From JBDSSS01 sp963764195 (lineage in GTDB: Bacteria; Actinomycetota; Actinomycetes; Actinomycetales; Dermatophilaceae), in contig CAVXRG010000010.1 of the NCBI GenBank assembly GCA_963764195.1, positions 558,001 through 622,000 of the forward strand: 64,000 bases of DNA, in the 5' to 3' direction. The translations under genes were made by a program, and so were the position numbers. The notes under the pieces were generated by a model. It was not told the origin of the DNA, ran no database searches, and saw only the letters and a program-made list of their open reading frames with translations. Shown here piece by piece: positions 16,948-25,725 of this stretch. Every line of letters starts with the position of its first letter. The first letter of the stretch is position 1.

Positions 16948-18432
16948 GTGAGCGAGACCACCACGGCTGCCAACGGCGGCGACACACCCCAGCCGCCGAC
17001 CACTGAGGGGTCCACCCCGAAGACACCACCGTCGGCCCCCGATCCTCGCCGGTGGAAGGCGTTGACGGTCTGTCTCGTCGCCGGCTTCATGACGCTGCTC
17101 GACGTCAGCATCGTCAACGTCGCGCTCCCGTCCATCCAGACCGGCATCGACGCGACGCCGAGCGACCTCCAGTGGGTCGTCTCCGGATACGCCCTCACGT
17201 TCGGCCTGACCCTCGTGCCCGCCGGGCGGATCGGCGACGCGATCGGCCGACGGACCGTGTTCATCATCGGGGTGCTCCTCTTCGGTCTCTCGAGCCTTGC
17301 CTGCGGCCTCGCCCCGACGGCGTTGCTGCTCGTCGTGGCCCGACTCGTGCAGGGTGCCGCAGGCGGCATCCTCAACCCCCAGGTCTCCGGCCTCATCCAG
17401 GAGCTGTTCACCGGCAAGGAGCGCGGGCGGGCGTTCGGGATGCTCGGCACGACGATCGGCCTGTCCACCGCCATCGGACCGATCGTCGGCGGCACCATCA
17501 TCAGCGTGCTCGGGGTCGAGGTCGGGTGGCGCTGGATCTTCTTCGTCAACCTCCCGGTCGCCATCGGCGCCGTCGTGCTGGCCCGGCTCTGGCTGCCCGC
17601 ACCGCCGGCGCGCTCCAGCCGATCCCGCCTCGACCTCGATCCCGTCGGGGTGGTCCTGCTCGGGCTCGCCGTGCTCGCGCTGCTGCTGCCCCTCGTCGAG
17701 ACCGGTCGAGGCAGCCAGCCGTCCGTGCCCTGGTGGATCGCGCTCGTCGGCGCGGCCGTCGTCGTCGCCTTCTGGGCGTGGGAGCGCGCCTACACGAGCC
17801 GGGGTCGCAGCCCGCTGGTCAACCTTGACCTCTTCTCCGTGCCGGGATACCCCTCGGGGGCGGCGGTCGGGGCGCTCTACTTCGCAGGGTTCACGGGCAT
17901 CTTCTTCGTGCTCACCATCTACTTCCAGGAGTCGCTCGGCTACACCCCCCTGCTCGCCGGCCTCGCCATCACACCCTTCGCGGCGGGGTCAGCCGTGACC
18001 GCGACGGTCGGTGGACGCCTCGTCAACCGCTTCGGGCGCGCGCTCGTCACCGTCGGCCTGCTCACGGTGCTGCTCTCCCTCGTCGTCGTCGACGTCGTGC
18101 TCGGGGTCGTCACCGGCTCGGTCACCGGCTGGGCCCTCGCCGCGCCGCTGCTCGTGGCCGGCCTCGGCAGCGGCCTCGTCATCTCACCGAACGTGACGCT
18201 CACCCTGGCTGCCATCCCGGTCGAGCGGGCGGGCACGGCCGGTGGGCTGCTCCAGACCGGCCAGCGCATCGGCACGGCTGCGGGCATCGCCCTCATCGGG
18301 GCGGTCTACTTCGCCCACACGACACCCTCCGGCGAGGGCGCGGCCGTCGCGCTCCGGGTGGCTGCCGTCATCGTGGCCGTGGCCCTCGTCGCCAGCGTCG
18401 CGGATCTCCGCGCGCGGCGCCGCCGCGACTGA
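16948..18432 (+). CDS. MFS multidrug transporter (DHA2/EmrB-QacA type)
   Basis: A 494-residue transporter with about 14 membrane helices. The N-terminal 30 residues are a polar Thr/Pro-rich tail, then helix 1 with the LLDVSIVNVALPSI motif typical of DHA2 drug:proton antiporters, the loop 2-3 motif GRIGDAIGRRTVFIIG and motif C near TIGLSTAIGPIVGG. The start is GTG 16948, with a -10-like GAGAAT six bases upstream, suggesting a leaderless mRNA. It diverges from the DUF302 gene across a 205-base region holding a GACCCC-GT-GGGGTC dyad (16802-16815). Confidence 0.9.
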   Translation: MSETTTAANGGDTPQPPTTEGSTPKTPPSAPDPRRWKALTVCLVAGFMTLLDVSIVNVALPSIQTGIDATPSDLQWVVSGYALTFGLTLVPAGRIGDAIGRRTVFIIGVLLFGLSSLACGLAPTALLLVVARLVQGAAGGILNPQVSGLIQELFTGKERGRAFGMLGTTIGLSTAIGPIVGGTIISVLGVEVGWRWIFFVNLPVAIGAVVLARLWLPAPPARSSRSRLDLDPVGVVLLGLAVLALLLPLVETGRGSQPSVPWWIALVGAAVVVAFWAWERAYTSRGRSPLVNLDLFSVPGYPSGAAVGALYFAGFTGIFFVLTIYFQESLGYTPLLAGLAITPFAAGSAVTATVGGRLVNRFGRALVTVGLLTVLLSLVVVDVVLGVVTGSVTGWALAAPLLVAGLGSGLVISPNVTLTLAAIPVERAGTAGGLLQTGQRIGTAAGIALIGAVYFAHTTPSGEGAAVALRVAAVIVAVALVASVADLRARRRRD

Positions 18433-18488
18433 ATCGCCGACGGCTCCACCCGACGCGGAGGGGCCGATCCAGCAGAGGGTTCAGGCTG

Positions 18489-18520
18489 TGGTATTAAAGC
18501 GACAAATGGGTTAAAGTGCC
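18489..18520 (+). promoter_or_regulatory. AT-rich promoter-like patch before a secreted protein gene
   Basis: TGTGGTATTAAAGCGACAAA then TGGGTTAAAG is markedly AT-rich for this genome and lies about 120 bases upstream of ATG 18638. The intervening leader is GC-rich with several possible hairpins. No exact -35/-10 pair is asserted. Confidence 0.35.
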
Positions 18521-18637
18521 GCAGCCCGTCTTCCTCCGAATCCCGGTCCCCACCGGACGTTCGGGGGCGCCGGGATCACCATGCCGCCGCGCCCAGTCCC
18601 GGGCCGGTGGACCGTCCCGTCCCAGGGAGTTCCACGC

Positions 18638-19627
18638 ATGCCCCGCACCTCTGCGATCTCACGCCTGCGCTCCACCAGCATCCTCGCCGCCGCTGCCCTC
18701 GCCCTCAGCCTGCTCTCGTTCGTCGCGCCGTCGGCCGAGGCGGCCACCGTTCCCGTTCCCCCGACCCCCACCGGCCTCCCATCTGCAGTCGAGGGCCTGT
18801 CCCCCTACGTGCCGGCCACCGCCTGCGAGGCCGTGACCCGTCCGGGCGCGCTCAAGCTCGCCCAGCTGCTCAAGACGACCTACGGCGCCACCTACGGCCT
18901 CTCGCGCAGCTGCGGCGGGGTGTCGAGCCCCTCGTCCGAGCACTACGACGGCCGGGCCATCGACTCCTTCTTCAACGTGCGCAACACCGCCGAGAGGGCC
19001 GAGGCCACCGCGCTCATCTCGTGGCTGCTCGCGACCGACAAGGCGGGCAACCGTTACGCCAACGCGCGCCGGCTCGGCATCATGTACATCATCTGGAACA
19101 ACAAGATGTGGAGCTCCTACCGGTCCTCGGAGGGCTGGCGCGCCTACAGCACCTGCGCCGCGACCCCCTCCACCTCGTACGACACCGCCTGCCACCGCAA
19201 CCACGTCCACCTCAGCCTGTCGTGGGAGGGCGCGATGGGGCGCACCTCGTACTGGACCAAGCGGGTCGCTCCGGTCGACTACGGTCCGTGCCGGACGAAG
19301 GACCTCAACTGGGCCTTCGGGTACATGGGAGCGCGGGCCACGCCCTGTCCCCGCTACGCCACGGTGACGGCGCCCGCCGGCGCCAGCACCCGGCTCAAGT
19401 CGCTCGTCCCGCGCTCGGGCATACAGCTGCGTGCCGGCATGTCCGGCTCGGCCGTCACCGTCCTGCAGCAGGCGCTCGGGGTCTCCCCCGCCACCGGCTA
19501 CTTCGGCCCGATCACCACGGCCAAGCTCAAGGCCTGGCAGAAGGCCCACGGCCTCGGCGTGAACGGGGTCACGTGGAACTCCACCTGGCACGGCCTGCTC
19601 GTCCAGAACGGCATGCGCTGGAGCTGA
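18638..19627 (+). CDS. Secreted protein with C-terminal peptidoglycan-binding domain
   Basis: A 329-residue exported protein. Residues 1-36 are a signal peptide (AAAALALSLLSFVAPSAEA). The middle domain (about 60-230) contains SEHYDGRAIDSFF and RNHVHLSLSW; the spaced His/Asp residues resemble the ARB_07466-like/peptidase-like fold with a possible zinc site. A C-terminal PG_binding_1 domain (about 265-329) has LRAGMSGSAVTVLQQALGV and TGYFGPITTAKLKAWQ. It probably acts on or holds to the cell wall. Start ATG 18638 has AGGGAG upstream; it is followed by a strong terminator. Confidence 0.82.
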   Translation: MPRTSAISRLRSTSILAAAALALSLLSFVAPSAEAATVPVPPTPTGLPSAVEGLSPYVPATACEAVTRPGALKLAQLLKTTYGATYGLSRSCGGVSSPSSEHYDGRAIDSFFNVRNTAERAEATALISWLLATDKAGNRYANARRLGIMYIIWNNKMWSSYRSSEGWRAYSTCAATPSTSYDTACHRNHVHLSLSWEGAMGRTSYWTKRVAPVDYGPCRTKDLNWAFGYMGARATPCPRYATVTAPAGASTRLKSLVPRSGIQLRAGMSGSAVTVLQQALGVSPATGYFGPITTAKLKAWQKAHGLGVNGVTWNSTWHGLLVQNGMRWS

Positions 19628-19651
19628 CCCACTCCCCTCCCGCACGGACCC

Positions 19652-19688
19652 GGCTCGCGCCCGGCACCCTCGGTGCCGGGCGCGAGCC
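19652..19688 (+). terminator. Strong 17-bp hairpin terminator
   Basis: GGCTCGCGCCCGGCACC (19652-19668), 3-base loop and exact complement (19672-19688), 25 bases after the secreted protein stop. It lies between convergent genes and may serve both. No T tract. Confidence 0.75.
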
Positions 19689-19717
19689 GTCTCGACGAGG
19701 GGACGGGCCGGCTCACC

Positions 19718-19766
19718 CGGGCTCAACTCGGGCTCAACTCGGGCTCAACTCGGGCTCACTCGGGCT
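19718..19766. repeat. 11-bp tandem repeat (CGGGCTCAACT)
   Basis: Three exact copies (19718, 19729, 19740), a 10-base variant (19751) and a partial copy. The array runs across the stop codon of the MFS gene and encodes its last residues. Confidence 0.9.
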
Positions 19767-21099
19767 GGATCGAGGCCTCGGTGCGCCTGGCCGCGTCGGG
19801 GGCGTCGTCCGGGCGGGGCGGATGGGCGGGGCGATCGGGGACGCGTGCGGCATACGCCCGGGCGACCTCGGCCTGCACCTGCTGGTGGGGCCAGGTGACT
19901 GCCACACCACCCAGGGCGATGAGCGTGACGGCCGCGCTCAGCGCAACGCCGACCAGGGGGTCGTTGGTGTGCCCGCCGAGCCACCCGGCGACGAGGAACG
20001 ACACTCCCGCCGCCGCGACCGAGACCGAGCCGGCCAGGCTGAAGATCCGCCCGCGCAGCTCCGGCCGGGTGACGAGGGCGAAGGTCGCCTGGAGCGGCAC
20101 CATGAAGGCCTGCATCGTGCCGCTGAGGAAGAAGAGGGCGGCCACGACGATGATCGGCGGGTGCAGCGCGGTGAGCAGCAGCGGCAGCGGCATGACCAGC
20201 GCGAGGGGGATGATCGACCGGTTCTGGATGTGCACGTCGAAGCGCCCGATGACGAGGATCCCGAACACGGCACCGACGATCGGGGAGGCCATCAGCACAC
20301 CGCCCCACCCGTTCTGTCCGGCGATCGGGATCGCGAGGGCCTCCGGCGCCGCGATCCCGAGGGTGGCCACCGCGCTCAGGGCGACGAGCCGCGCGAGGAC
20401 GGGGTGCCGGACGAGGTCACCCGTCGCCGACGCGAGGTCTGACACGAACCCGCGCAGCCCCTTGCCGCGGGTGCCTCGCACCGCTCGCACCGGCACGACG
20501 AGCAGCACGACGAAGGCCGCGACGAGGAAGCTGGCGAGGTCGACGAGCAGCCCGGCCCGGTGGCCGACGACGGCGATCAGGCTCCCCCCGATCGCGAGGC
20601 CGATGGCCTGGTTGAACTGCTCGGAGATCGCGGCGAGGCCGACGGCACGGGAGTAGAGGTGCTTGTCGTCCTCGAAGAGGTCGGTGAGCAGCACCATGTT
20701 CGAGGCCGTCGACGCACCCCCGATGAGCTCGAGCAGGAACAGCGCGAGGAAGATCCAGACGAGACTGGCGTGGAGCACGACGAGCCACAGGAGGACCACG
20801 ACGCAGGCTCCGCGCGACAGGTGGGACCAGATGAGGACCCACTTGTAGGGGAAGCGGTCGACGACCGGCCCCACGAGACTGCGCCCGAAGAAGGTGGGGA
20901 TCAGGCTGACCGCGAGGGTGGTCGCCGTCGCGAGGGGTGAGCCGGTCCGCTGGAAGACGACAGCCGCGATGGTGACGCGCGCGATGTAGTCCCCCCACAG
21001 CGACAGCGCTCCGGCCAGGAAGAACGGCAGGTACCGCGGCACCTTGAAGACTTCGAGGTAGGAGGGCGGCCTGCCGCCCGCGCCCTCGCTCTGGTTCAC
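19756..21099 (-). CDS. MFS transporter
   Basis: A 447-residue transporter with about 12 helices, of the enterobactin-exporter/DHA3-like type (FKVPRYLPFFLAGALSLWGDYIARVTIAAVVF, then GRSLVGPVVDRFPYKWVLI). The substrate is unknown. The C-terminal 40 residues are polar and Pro/Arg/Ala-rich. Its GTG start overlaps the glnE stop (GTGA), so it is coupled to glnE, an unusual partner for an adenylyltransferase. Its 3' end lies in an 11-bp tandem repeat. Confidence 0.86.
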   Translation of the reverse strand: MNQSEGAGGRPPSYLEVFKVPRYLPFFLAGALSLWGDYIARVTIAAVVFQRTGSPLATATTLAVSLIPTFFGRSLVGPVVDRFPYKWVLIWSHLSRGACVVVLLWLVVLHASLVWIFLALFLLELIGGASTASNMVLLTDLFEDDKHLYSRAVGLAAISEQFNQAIGLAIGGSLIAVVGHRAGLLVDLASFLVAAFVVLLVVPVRAVRGTRGKGLRGFVSDLASATGDLVRHPVLARLVALSAVATLGIAAPEALAIPIAGQNGWGGVLMASPIVGAVFGILVIGRFDVHIQNRSIIPLALVMPLPLLLTALHPPIIVVAALFFLSGTMQAFMVPLQATFALVTRPELRGRIFSLAGSVSVAAAGVSFLVAGWLGGHTNDPLVGVALSAAVTLIALGGVAVTWPHQQVQAEVARAYAARVPDRPAHPPRPDDAPDAARRTEASIQPE

Positions 21100-24000
21100 G
21101 GGATGACGCTACCCCGAGGAGGGTGGTCGTAAAAGTTGAAATCAGAAGTTTGTCTGGATCGGCGGGCCACCCGCCTCCACAGCTGGGCGAGGACCGTCGC
21201 CTCACCCGCGGGCCGCCCGATGATCCGCCCCACCCCCTCGGCATCCCGCAGGTCGCTCGGGACGCTGTCGACGGGCCTGCCCCGCCAGAGGACGCCGGCA
21301 TTGCGGATCATCGAGCCCAGCCGCCACGCCTCCCGAAGGACCTTCGCGTCCTCGGCTTCGAGGATCCCTGCCTCCGCCAGGCTGTCGAGCGCGGCGAGCG
21401 TCCCGGTGACCCTCAGCCCCGGCACGTGGTGGGCGTGCTGGAGCTGGAGCAGCTGGACGGTCCACTCGACGTCGGTCAGGCCTCCGCGGCCGAGCTTGAT
21501 GTGGGCCCGGGGGTCGGCACCGCGAGGCAGCCGCTCGGACTCGATCCGCGCCTTCATCGTCCGGATGTCGCGCTGCTGGGTCGCGGTGAGTCCCTCGGCA
21601 GGCCACCGCAGCGGGTCGATCAGCTCGAGGAAGGCCGCGCCGAGGTCGGCGGGCCCCGCGATGGGGGTCGCCCGCAGCAGGGCCTGGAACTCCCACGTCA
21701 GCGCCCAGCGCTCGTAGTAGGTGCGGTAGGAGTCGAGGCTGCGCACGAGGGGCCCGGCCTTGCCCTCGGGACGGAGGTCGGCGTCGAGACCGATCTGCGG
21801 GTCGGGCCCGGGGCCGGACAGCAGCTTCTTGACCTCCTGCACGACCGCGGTGGCCCGCACCTGGACGTCGCCCTCGTCGGCTCCGGGGTGCGGGCGGTGC
21901 ACGAACATGACGTCCGCGTCGGAGGCGTACCCGAGCTCGCCGCCGCCGAGGCTGCCCATCCCGACGACGAGGATCTCGCCCCCGAGGGGCTGGCCGTCGC
22001 GCTGCTCGGCATCGGCGATGACGGTGTCGAGCGTCACCTGGATGAGCGCGGCGGTGAGGTCGGTGAGAGCCCGGCCCACCCCGTGCAGGTCGATCTCCCC
22101 GACGAGGTCGGCCATCACGATCCGGAGCAGCTCGTGCCGACGCAGGGCCCGGATCGCCGTGACGGCCTCGGCGGCCTCGTCGCGGCGCCCGGCGGCCGAG
22201 CTCATCGTCGCGACGAGGGCCTCGCGGGTGCGCGGTACGAGCCCGGCCGGGTCCCCGAGGATGGACACGCTCTCGGGCGAGCGGACGAGCAGGTCGGCGG
22301 CATACCGGCTGCGCGCGAGGCAGTGGGCGAGCCGGTCGGCTGCCCGACCCTCGTCGCGCAGCATCTTGAGGTACCAGTGCGTCGTGCCCAGCTCGTCGGA
22401 GACCCGACGGAAGGACAGCAGCCCCGCGTCGGGGTCCGCCTCGTCGGCGAACCAGCCGAGCATGACAGGCAGGAGGGTGCGCTGGATCGCGGCCCGCCGG
22501 GTCACCCCGGCCGTCAGCGCCTCGAGGTGACGCATCGCGCCCGCGGGGTCGCGGAAGCCGAGCGCGGCGAGGCGCTGGCGGGCCGCTTCGGGGCTGAGCC
22601 GGGCCTCGGTGGGGGTCAGCCGCGCGGCCGCCGCGAGGAGGGGACGGTAGAAGAGCCGCTCGTGGATGCGTCGCACCTCACGGGCGATCGCCTGCCGGTC
22701 GGCGACGACGGCCTTCGCAGGCGTCGTGCGGTGGCCCATCGAACGGCCGAGCCGGCGCAGGTCGGCCTCGGACTCCGGCATGAGGTGGGTCCGCCGCAGC
22801 CGGTGCAGCTGGATCCGGTGCTCGAGGCAGCGCAGGTGCCGGTAGGCGTGGTCGAGCGCCTCGGCGTCGTCCCGGCCGACGTACCCTCCCTTGGCAAGGG
22901 CCGAGAGGGCCTCGAGCGTCGTGGCCGAACGCAGCCGCGGGTCGGTGCGGCCGTGGACGAGCTGGAGCAGCTGGACGCTGAACTCGACGTCACGCAGGCC
23001 GCCCGGACCGAGCTTGAGCTGGCGGGCCGCCTCGTTGGCGGGCACGTTCTGCTCGACCCTGCGGCGCATCGCCTGGCAGTCCTCGACGAAGTGGTCGCGG
23101 CTCGCCGCCTCCCAGACGAAGGGGGAGATCTCCGCCTTGTACCGCAGGCCGAGGTCCCGGTCACCGGCCGAGACCCACGCCTTGAGCAGTGCCTGGAACT
23201 CCCACGTCTTGGCCCACCGAACGTAGTAGGCCTTGTGACTGCTCACGGTCCGCACGAGCGGCCCCTGCTTGCCCTCGGGTCGCAGGGCGGGGTCGACGGG
23301 CCACAGGCTCCCCTCCGCGCTCGGCTGGGAGCAGGCCCGCATCGTCGAGGTCGCGAGGGTGGTGCCGATCCGGATCGCGACCTCCTCCTCGACGCCCTCG
23401 GCCGGCTCGACGACGAAGATGACGTCGACGTCGCTGACGTAGTTGAGCTCGCCGCCGCCGGTCTTGCCCATCCCGATGATCGCGAGGCGGCACTGCTCGT
23501 GGCCCGGGCCATACTCCTCCCGGGCGATCGCCAGGGCGGCCTCGAGTGCGCCCTCGGCGAGCTCGGCCAGCGCCTCGCCGACCATCGGCATGATGGTGAG
23601 CGGGTCGGCGGCCGTGACGTCGAGCGCGGCGATCCGCAGCAGACCCCGCCGGTACTCGATCCGCAGCACGTCGAGCGCGCTCCGGCCGGCCCGCCCGGTG
23701 GTGACGGCCGCCACGAGCTCGTCACGGACCTCCTGCGCGGCGTGCCGTTCGGCCCGGGCCGCATCGACCCACTGCTCCGGGTGGCGCACGAGGTGGTCGA
23801 CGAGGGCCGTCGAGACGCCGAGGACCCCGAGGACGCGCCGGCGCCCGACCCCGTCCGCGCACAGCAGGCTGACGAGCGCCGCCGTGCCCGACTCGGCATC
23901 GGGGGCGCCTGACGTCCGGGCCGCGAGCGACTCCATCATCCGGACCAACCCGAGCAGGGCCTGGTCGGGGTCGGCCGTGTCCCCCACGGCCGCGAGCAGG

Positions 24001-24134
24001 TCGTCGGGGCAGCCGTGCTCGGGGTCGAGCAGCGGGGCGAGGGCGCGGTCCGCGAGCAGGCCGGCGGCCCGGGCGGGGTCGGCGAAGCCGAGCCGCGCGA
24101 GCGTGCCGGTCTGGGTCGAGGTGCGGGCGGTCAT
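21096..24134 (-). CDS. glnE: Bifunctional glutamine synthetase adenylyltransferase/deadenylase
   Basis: A 1012-residue GlnE with two nucleotidyltransferase domains. The N-terminal one (deadenylylating) has IIGMGKTGGGELNYVSDVDVIF; the C-terminal one (adenylylating) has VVGMGSLGGGELGYASDADVMF. Each is followed by the conserved helical PII-uridylyl-transferase-like region (LRPEGKQGPLVR and LRPEGKAGPLVR). It modifies Tyr402 of GlnA1 according to nitrogen status. It begins four bases after the glnA2 stop on the same strand, so glnA2-glnE-MFS form an operon. Confidence 0.97.
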   Translation of the reverse strand: MTARTSTQTGTLARLGFADPARAAGLLADRALAPLLDPEHGCPDDLLAAVGDTADPDQALLGLVRMMESLAARTSGAPDAESGTAALVSLLCADGVGRRRVLGVLGVSTALVDHLVRHPEQWVDAARAERHAAQEVRDELVAAVTTGRAGRSALDVLRIEYRRGLLRIAALDVTAADPLTIMPMVGEALAELAEGALEAALAIAREEYGPGHEQCRLAIIGMGKTGGGELNYVSDVDVIFVVEPAEGVEEEVAIRIGTTLATSTMRACSQPSAEGSLWPVDPALRPEGKQGPLVRTVSSHKAYYVRWAKTWEFQALLKAWVSAGDRDLGLRYKAEISPFVWEAASRDHFVEDCQAMRRRVEQNVPANEAARQLKLGPGGLRDVEFSVQLLQLVHGRTDPRLRSATTLEALSALAKGGYVGRDDAEALDHAYRHLRCLEHRIQLHRLRRTHLMPESEADLRRLGRSMGHRTTPAKAVVADRQAIAREVRRIHERLFYRPLLAAAARLTPTEARLSPEAARQRLAALGFRDPAGAMRHLEALTAGVTRRAAIQRTLLPVMLGWFADEADPDAGLLSFRRVSDELGTTHWYLKMLRDEGRAADRLAHCLARSRYAADLLVRSPESVSILGDPAGLVPRTREALVATMSSAAGRRDEAAEAVTAIRALRRHELLRIVMADLVGEIDLHGVGRALTDLTAALIQVTLDTVIADAEQRDGQPLGGEILVVGMGSLGGGELGYASDADVMFVHRPHPGADEGDVQVRATAVVQEVKKLLSGPGPDPQIGLDADLRPEGKAGPLVRSLDSYRTYYERWALTWEFQALLRATPIAGPADLGAAFLELIDPLRWPAEGLTATQQRDIRTMKARIESERLPRGADPRAHIKLGRGGLTDVEWTVQLLQLQHAHHVPGLRVTGTLAALDSLAEAGILEAEDAKVLREAWRLGSMIRNAGVLWRGRPVDSVPSDLRDAEGVGRIIGRPAGEATVLAQLWRRVARRSRQTSDFNFYDHPPRGSVIP

Positions 24135-24138
24135 CCGG

Positions 24139-25476
24139 TCAGAGGCGCGGGAGATAGCGCTCGATCTCGAAGTGGCTGACCTCGCGGCGGTAGTCCTGCC
24201 ACTCCTGGCGCTTGTTGCGCAGGAAGAAGTCGAAGACGTGCTCGCCGAGGATGTCGGCGACGAGCTCGCTCTGCTCCATCACCTCGAGGGCGCGGCCGAG
24301 CGAGGAGGGCAGCGGGTTGATCCCCATCGCTCGACGCTCGGAGTCGGTCAGGCTCCACACGTCGTCCTCGGTCTCGGGCGGCAGCTCGTAGCCCTCCTCG
24401 ATGCCCTTGAGGCCGGCGCCGAGCAGGACCGCAAAGGCGAGGTAGGGGTTGCAGGCGGCGTCGAGCGAGCGGACCTCCACCCGCGTCGACTGGCCCTTGT
24501 TCGGCTTGTGCATCGGGACGCGGATGAGCGCCGAACGGTTGTTGTGCCCCCACGTGAGGTGGGCCGGGGCCTCTCCCCCACCCCAGAGCCGCTTGTAGGA
24601 GTTGACCCACTGGTTGGTCACGGCCGCGGTCTCGGCGCCGTGCCGCAGCAGCCCGGCGACGAACTGCCGCCCGACCTTGCTCAGCTGGTAGGGCGCCCCC
24701 GCCTCGTAGAAGGCGTTGGTGTCACCCTCGAAGAGCGAGAGGTGGGTGTGCATCCCCGACCCGGGGTGGTCCGCGAACGGCTTCGGCATGAAGGTCGCGT
24801 AGATGCCCTGGCTGAGCGCGACCTCCTTGATGACGGTGCGGAAGGTCTGGATGTTGTCGGCGGTGCTCAGCGCGTCGGCATACCTCAGGTCGATCTCGTT
24901 CTGTCCCGGGCCCGTCTCGTGGTGGCTGAACTCCACCGAGATGCCCATGTTCTCGAGCATCGTGATCGCGGCCCGGCGGAAGTCGTGGCCGGTGCCGTGC
25001 GGGACGTGGTCGAAGTAGCCGGCGTCGTCGATGGGCACGGGCCGTCCTGAGGCGTCCCGATCCTGGTGGAGCAGGTAGAACTCGATCTCGGGGTGGGTGT
25101 AGAAGGTGAACCCGAGCTCGGCGGCCTTGTCGAGGGAGCGCTGGAGCACGTGGCGCGGGTCCGCGAAGCTCGGCGCCCCGTCGGGCAGCTGGAGGTCACA
25201 GAACATCCGGGCCGTGCCGGGCGGGTCACCGCGCCACGGGAGGATCTGGAAGGTCGAGGGGTCGGGCTTGGCGAGCATGTCGGCCTCGTAGATGCGGGCG
25301 AAGCCTTCGATCGCCGAACCGTCGAAGCCGATCCCCTCGGCGAAGGCGCCCTCGAGCTCGGCGGGCGCCACGGCCACGGACTTCAGCGTGCCGAGCACGT
25401 CCGTGAACCAGAGTCGGACGAATCGGATGTCGCGCTCTTCGATCGTGCGGAGCACGAACTCTTCCTGACGGTTCAT
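24139..25476 (-). CDS. glnA2: Glutamine synthetase type I (GlnA2-like)
   Basis: A 445-residue GS paralogue, 29 residues shorter than GlnA1. Catalytic blocks are intact: FDGSAIEGFARI, FMPKPFADHPGSGMHTHLSLF, NNRSALIRVP and the C-terminal SHFEIERYLPRL. The position equivalent to the adenylylation Tyr lies in a changed segment (ELPPETEDDVWSL), so GlnE control is doubtful despite the operon. Actinobacterial GlnA2 proteins beside glnE are usually dispensable and some act on other glutamylated amines. ATG 25476 has AGGA eight bases upstream. A leading role in ammonia assimilation belongs more likely to GlnA1. Confidence 0.93.
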   Translation of the reverse strand: MNRQEEFVLRTIEERDIRFVRLWFTDVLGTLKSVAVAPAELEGAFAEGIGFDGSAIEGFARIYEADMLAKPDPSTFQILPWRGDPPGTARMFCDLQLPDGAPSFADPRHVLQRSLDKAAELGFTFYTHPEIEFYLLHQDRDASGRPVPIDDAGYFDHVPHGTGHDFRRAAITMLENMGISVEFSHHETGPGQNEIDLRYADALSTADNIQTFRTVIKEVALSQGIYATFMPKPFADHPGSGMHTHLSLFEGDTNAFYEAGAPYQLSKVGRQFVAGLLRHGAETAAVTNQWVNSYKRLWGGGEAPAHLTWGHNNRSALIRVPMHKPNKGQSTRVEVRSLDAACNPYLAFAVLLGAGLKGIEEGYELPPETEDDVWSLTDSERRAMGINPLPSSLGRALEVMEQSELVADILGEHVFDFFLRNKRQEWQDYRREVSHFEIERYLPRL

Positions 25477-25634
25477 GTGTCGATCCTGCCGCATCGCTGT
25501 TTCGCGGGTGTAAAGGGACGCGCCGCCGGACGGGAGCCGGGTGCGGCGTCTCGTCCCCGGGCGACGGTATGCCGCCCAGCGCGGGCCCGCTCGACGGCAC
25601 ACCGCCGCCCGTGGCGGGGCCCGCCGACAACGGG

Positions 25635-25666
25635 GCGGGCCCCCGGGGAGATCCCCGGGGGCCCGC
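25635..25666 (-). terminator. 14-bp hairpin after the M6 protease gene
   Basis: GCGGGCCCCCGGGG (25635-25648), AGAT loop, exact complement (25653-25666). It lies 60 bases beyond the protease stop and upstream of glnA2, which would insulate the two leftward units. The 25477-25634 stretch contains no gene. Confidence 0.75.
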
Positions 25667-25670
25667 TCGT

Positions 25671-25710
25671 CGTGCTGTCGTGCCGTGGTGCTGTCGTGCT
25701 GTGGTGCTGT
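25671..25710. repeat. 8-bp tandem repeat (CGTGCTGT-type), 5 copies
   Basis: Five 8-mers (CGTGCTGT, CGTGCCGT, GGTGCTGT, CGTGCTGT, GGTGCTGT) lie between the terminator hairpin and the protease stop codon. Confidence 0.85.
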
Positions 25711-25725
25711 CGTCCCGGGTGGGGA

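Noticed and set aside
18521..18637. Possible cyclic-di-AMP (ydaO) riboswitch before the secreted peptidoglycan-binding protein
   Set aside because: The leader is GC-rich and contains CCGAATCC, but the conserved GGGGGAACCA-like and GGGGTGAATC segments are missing.
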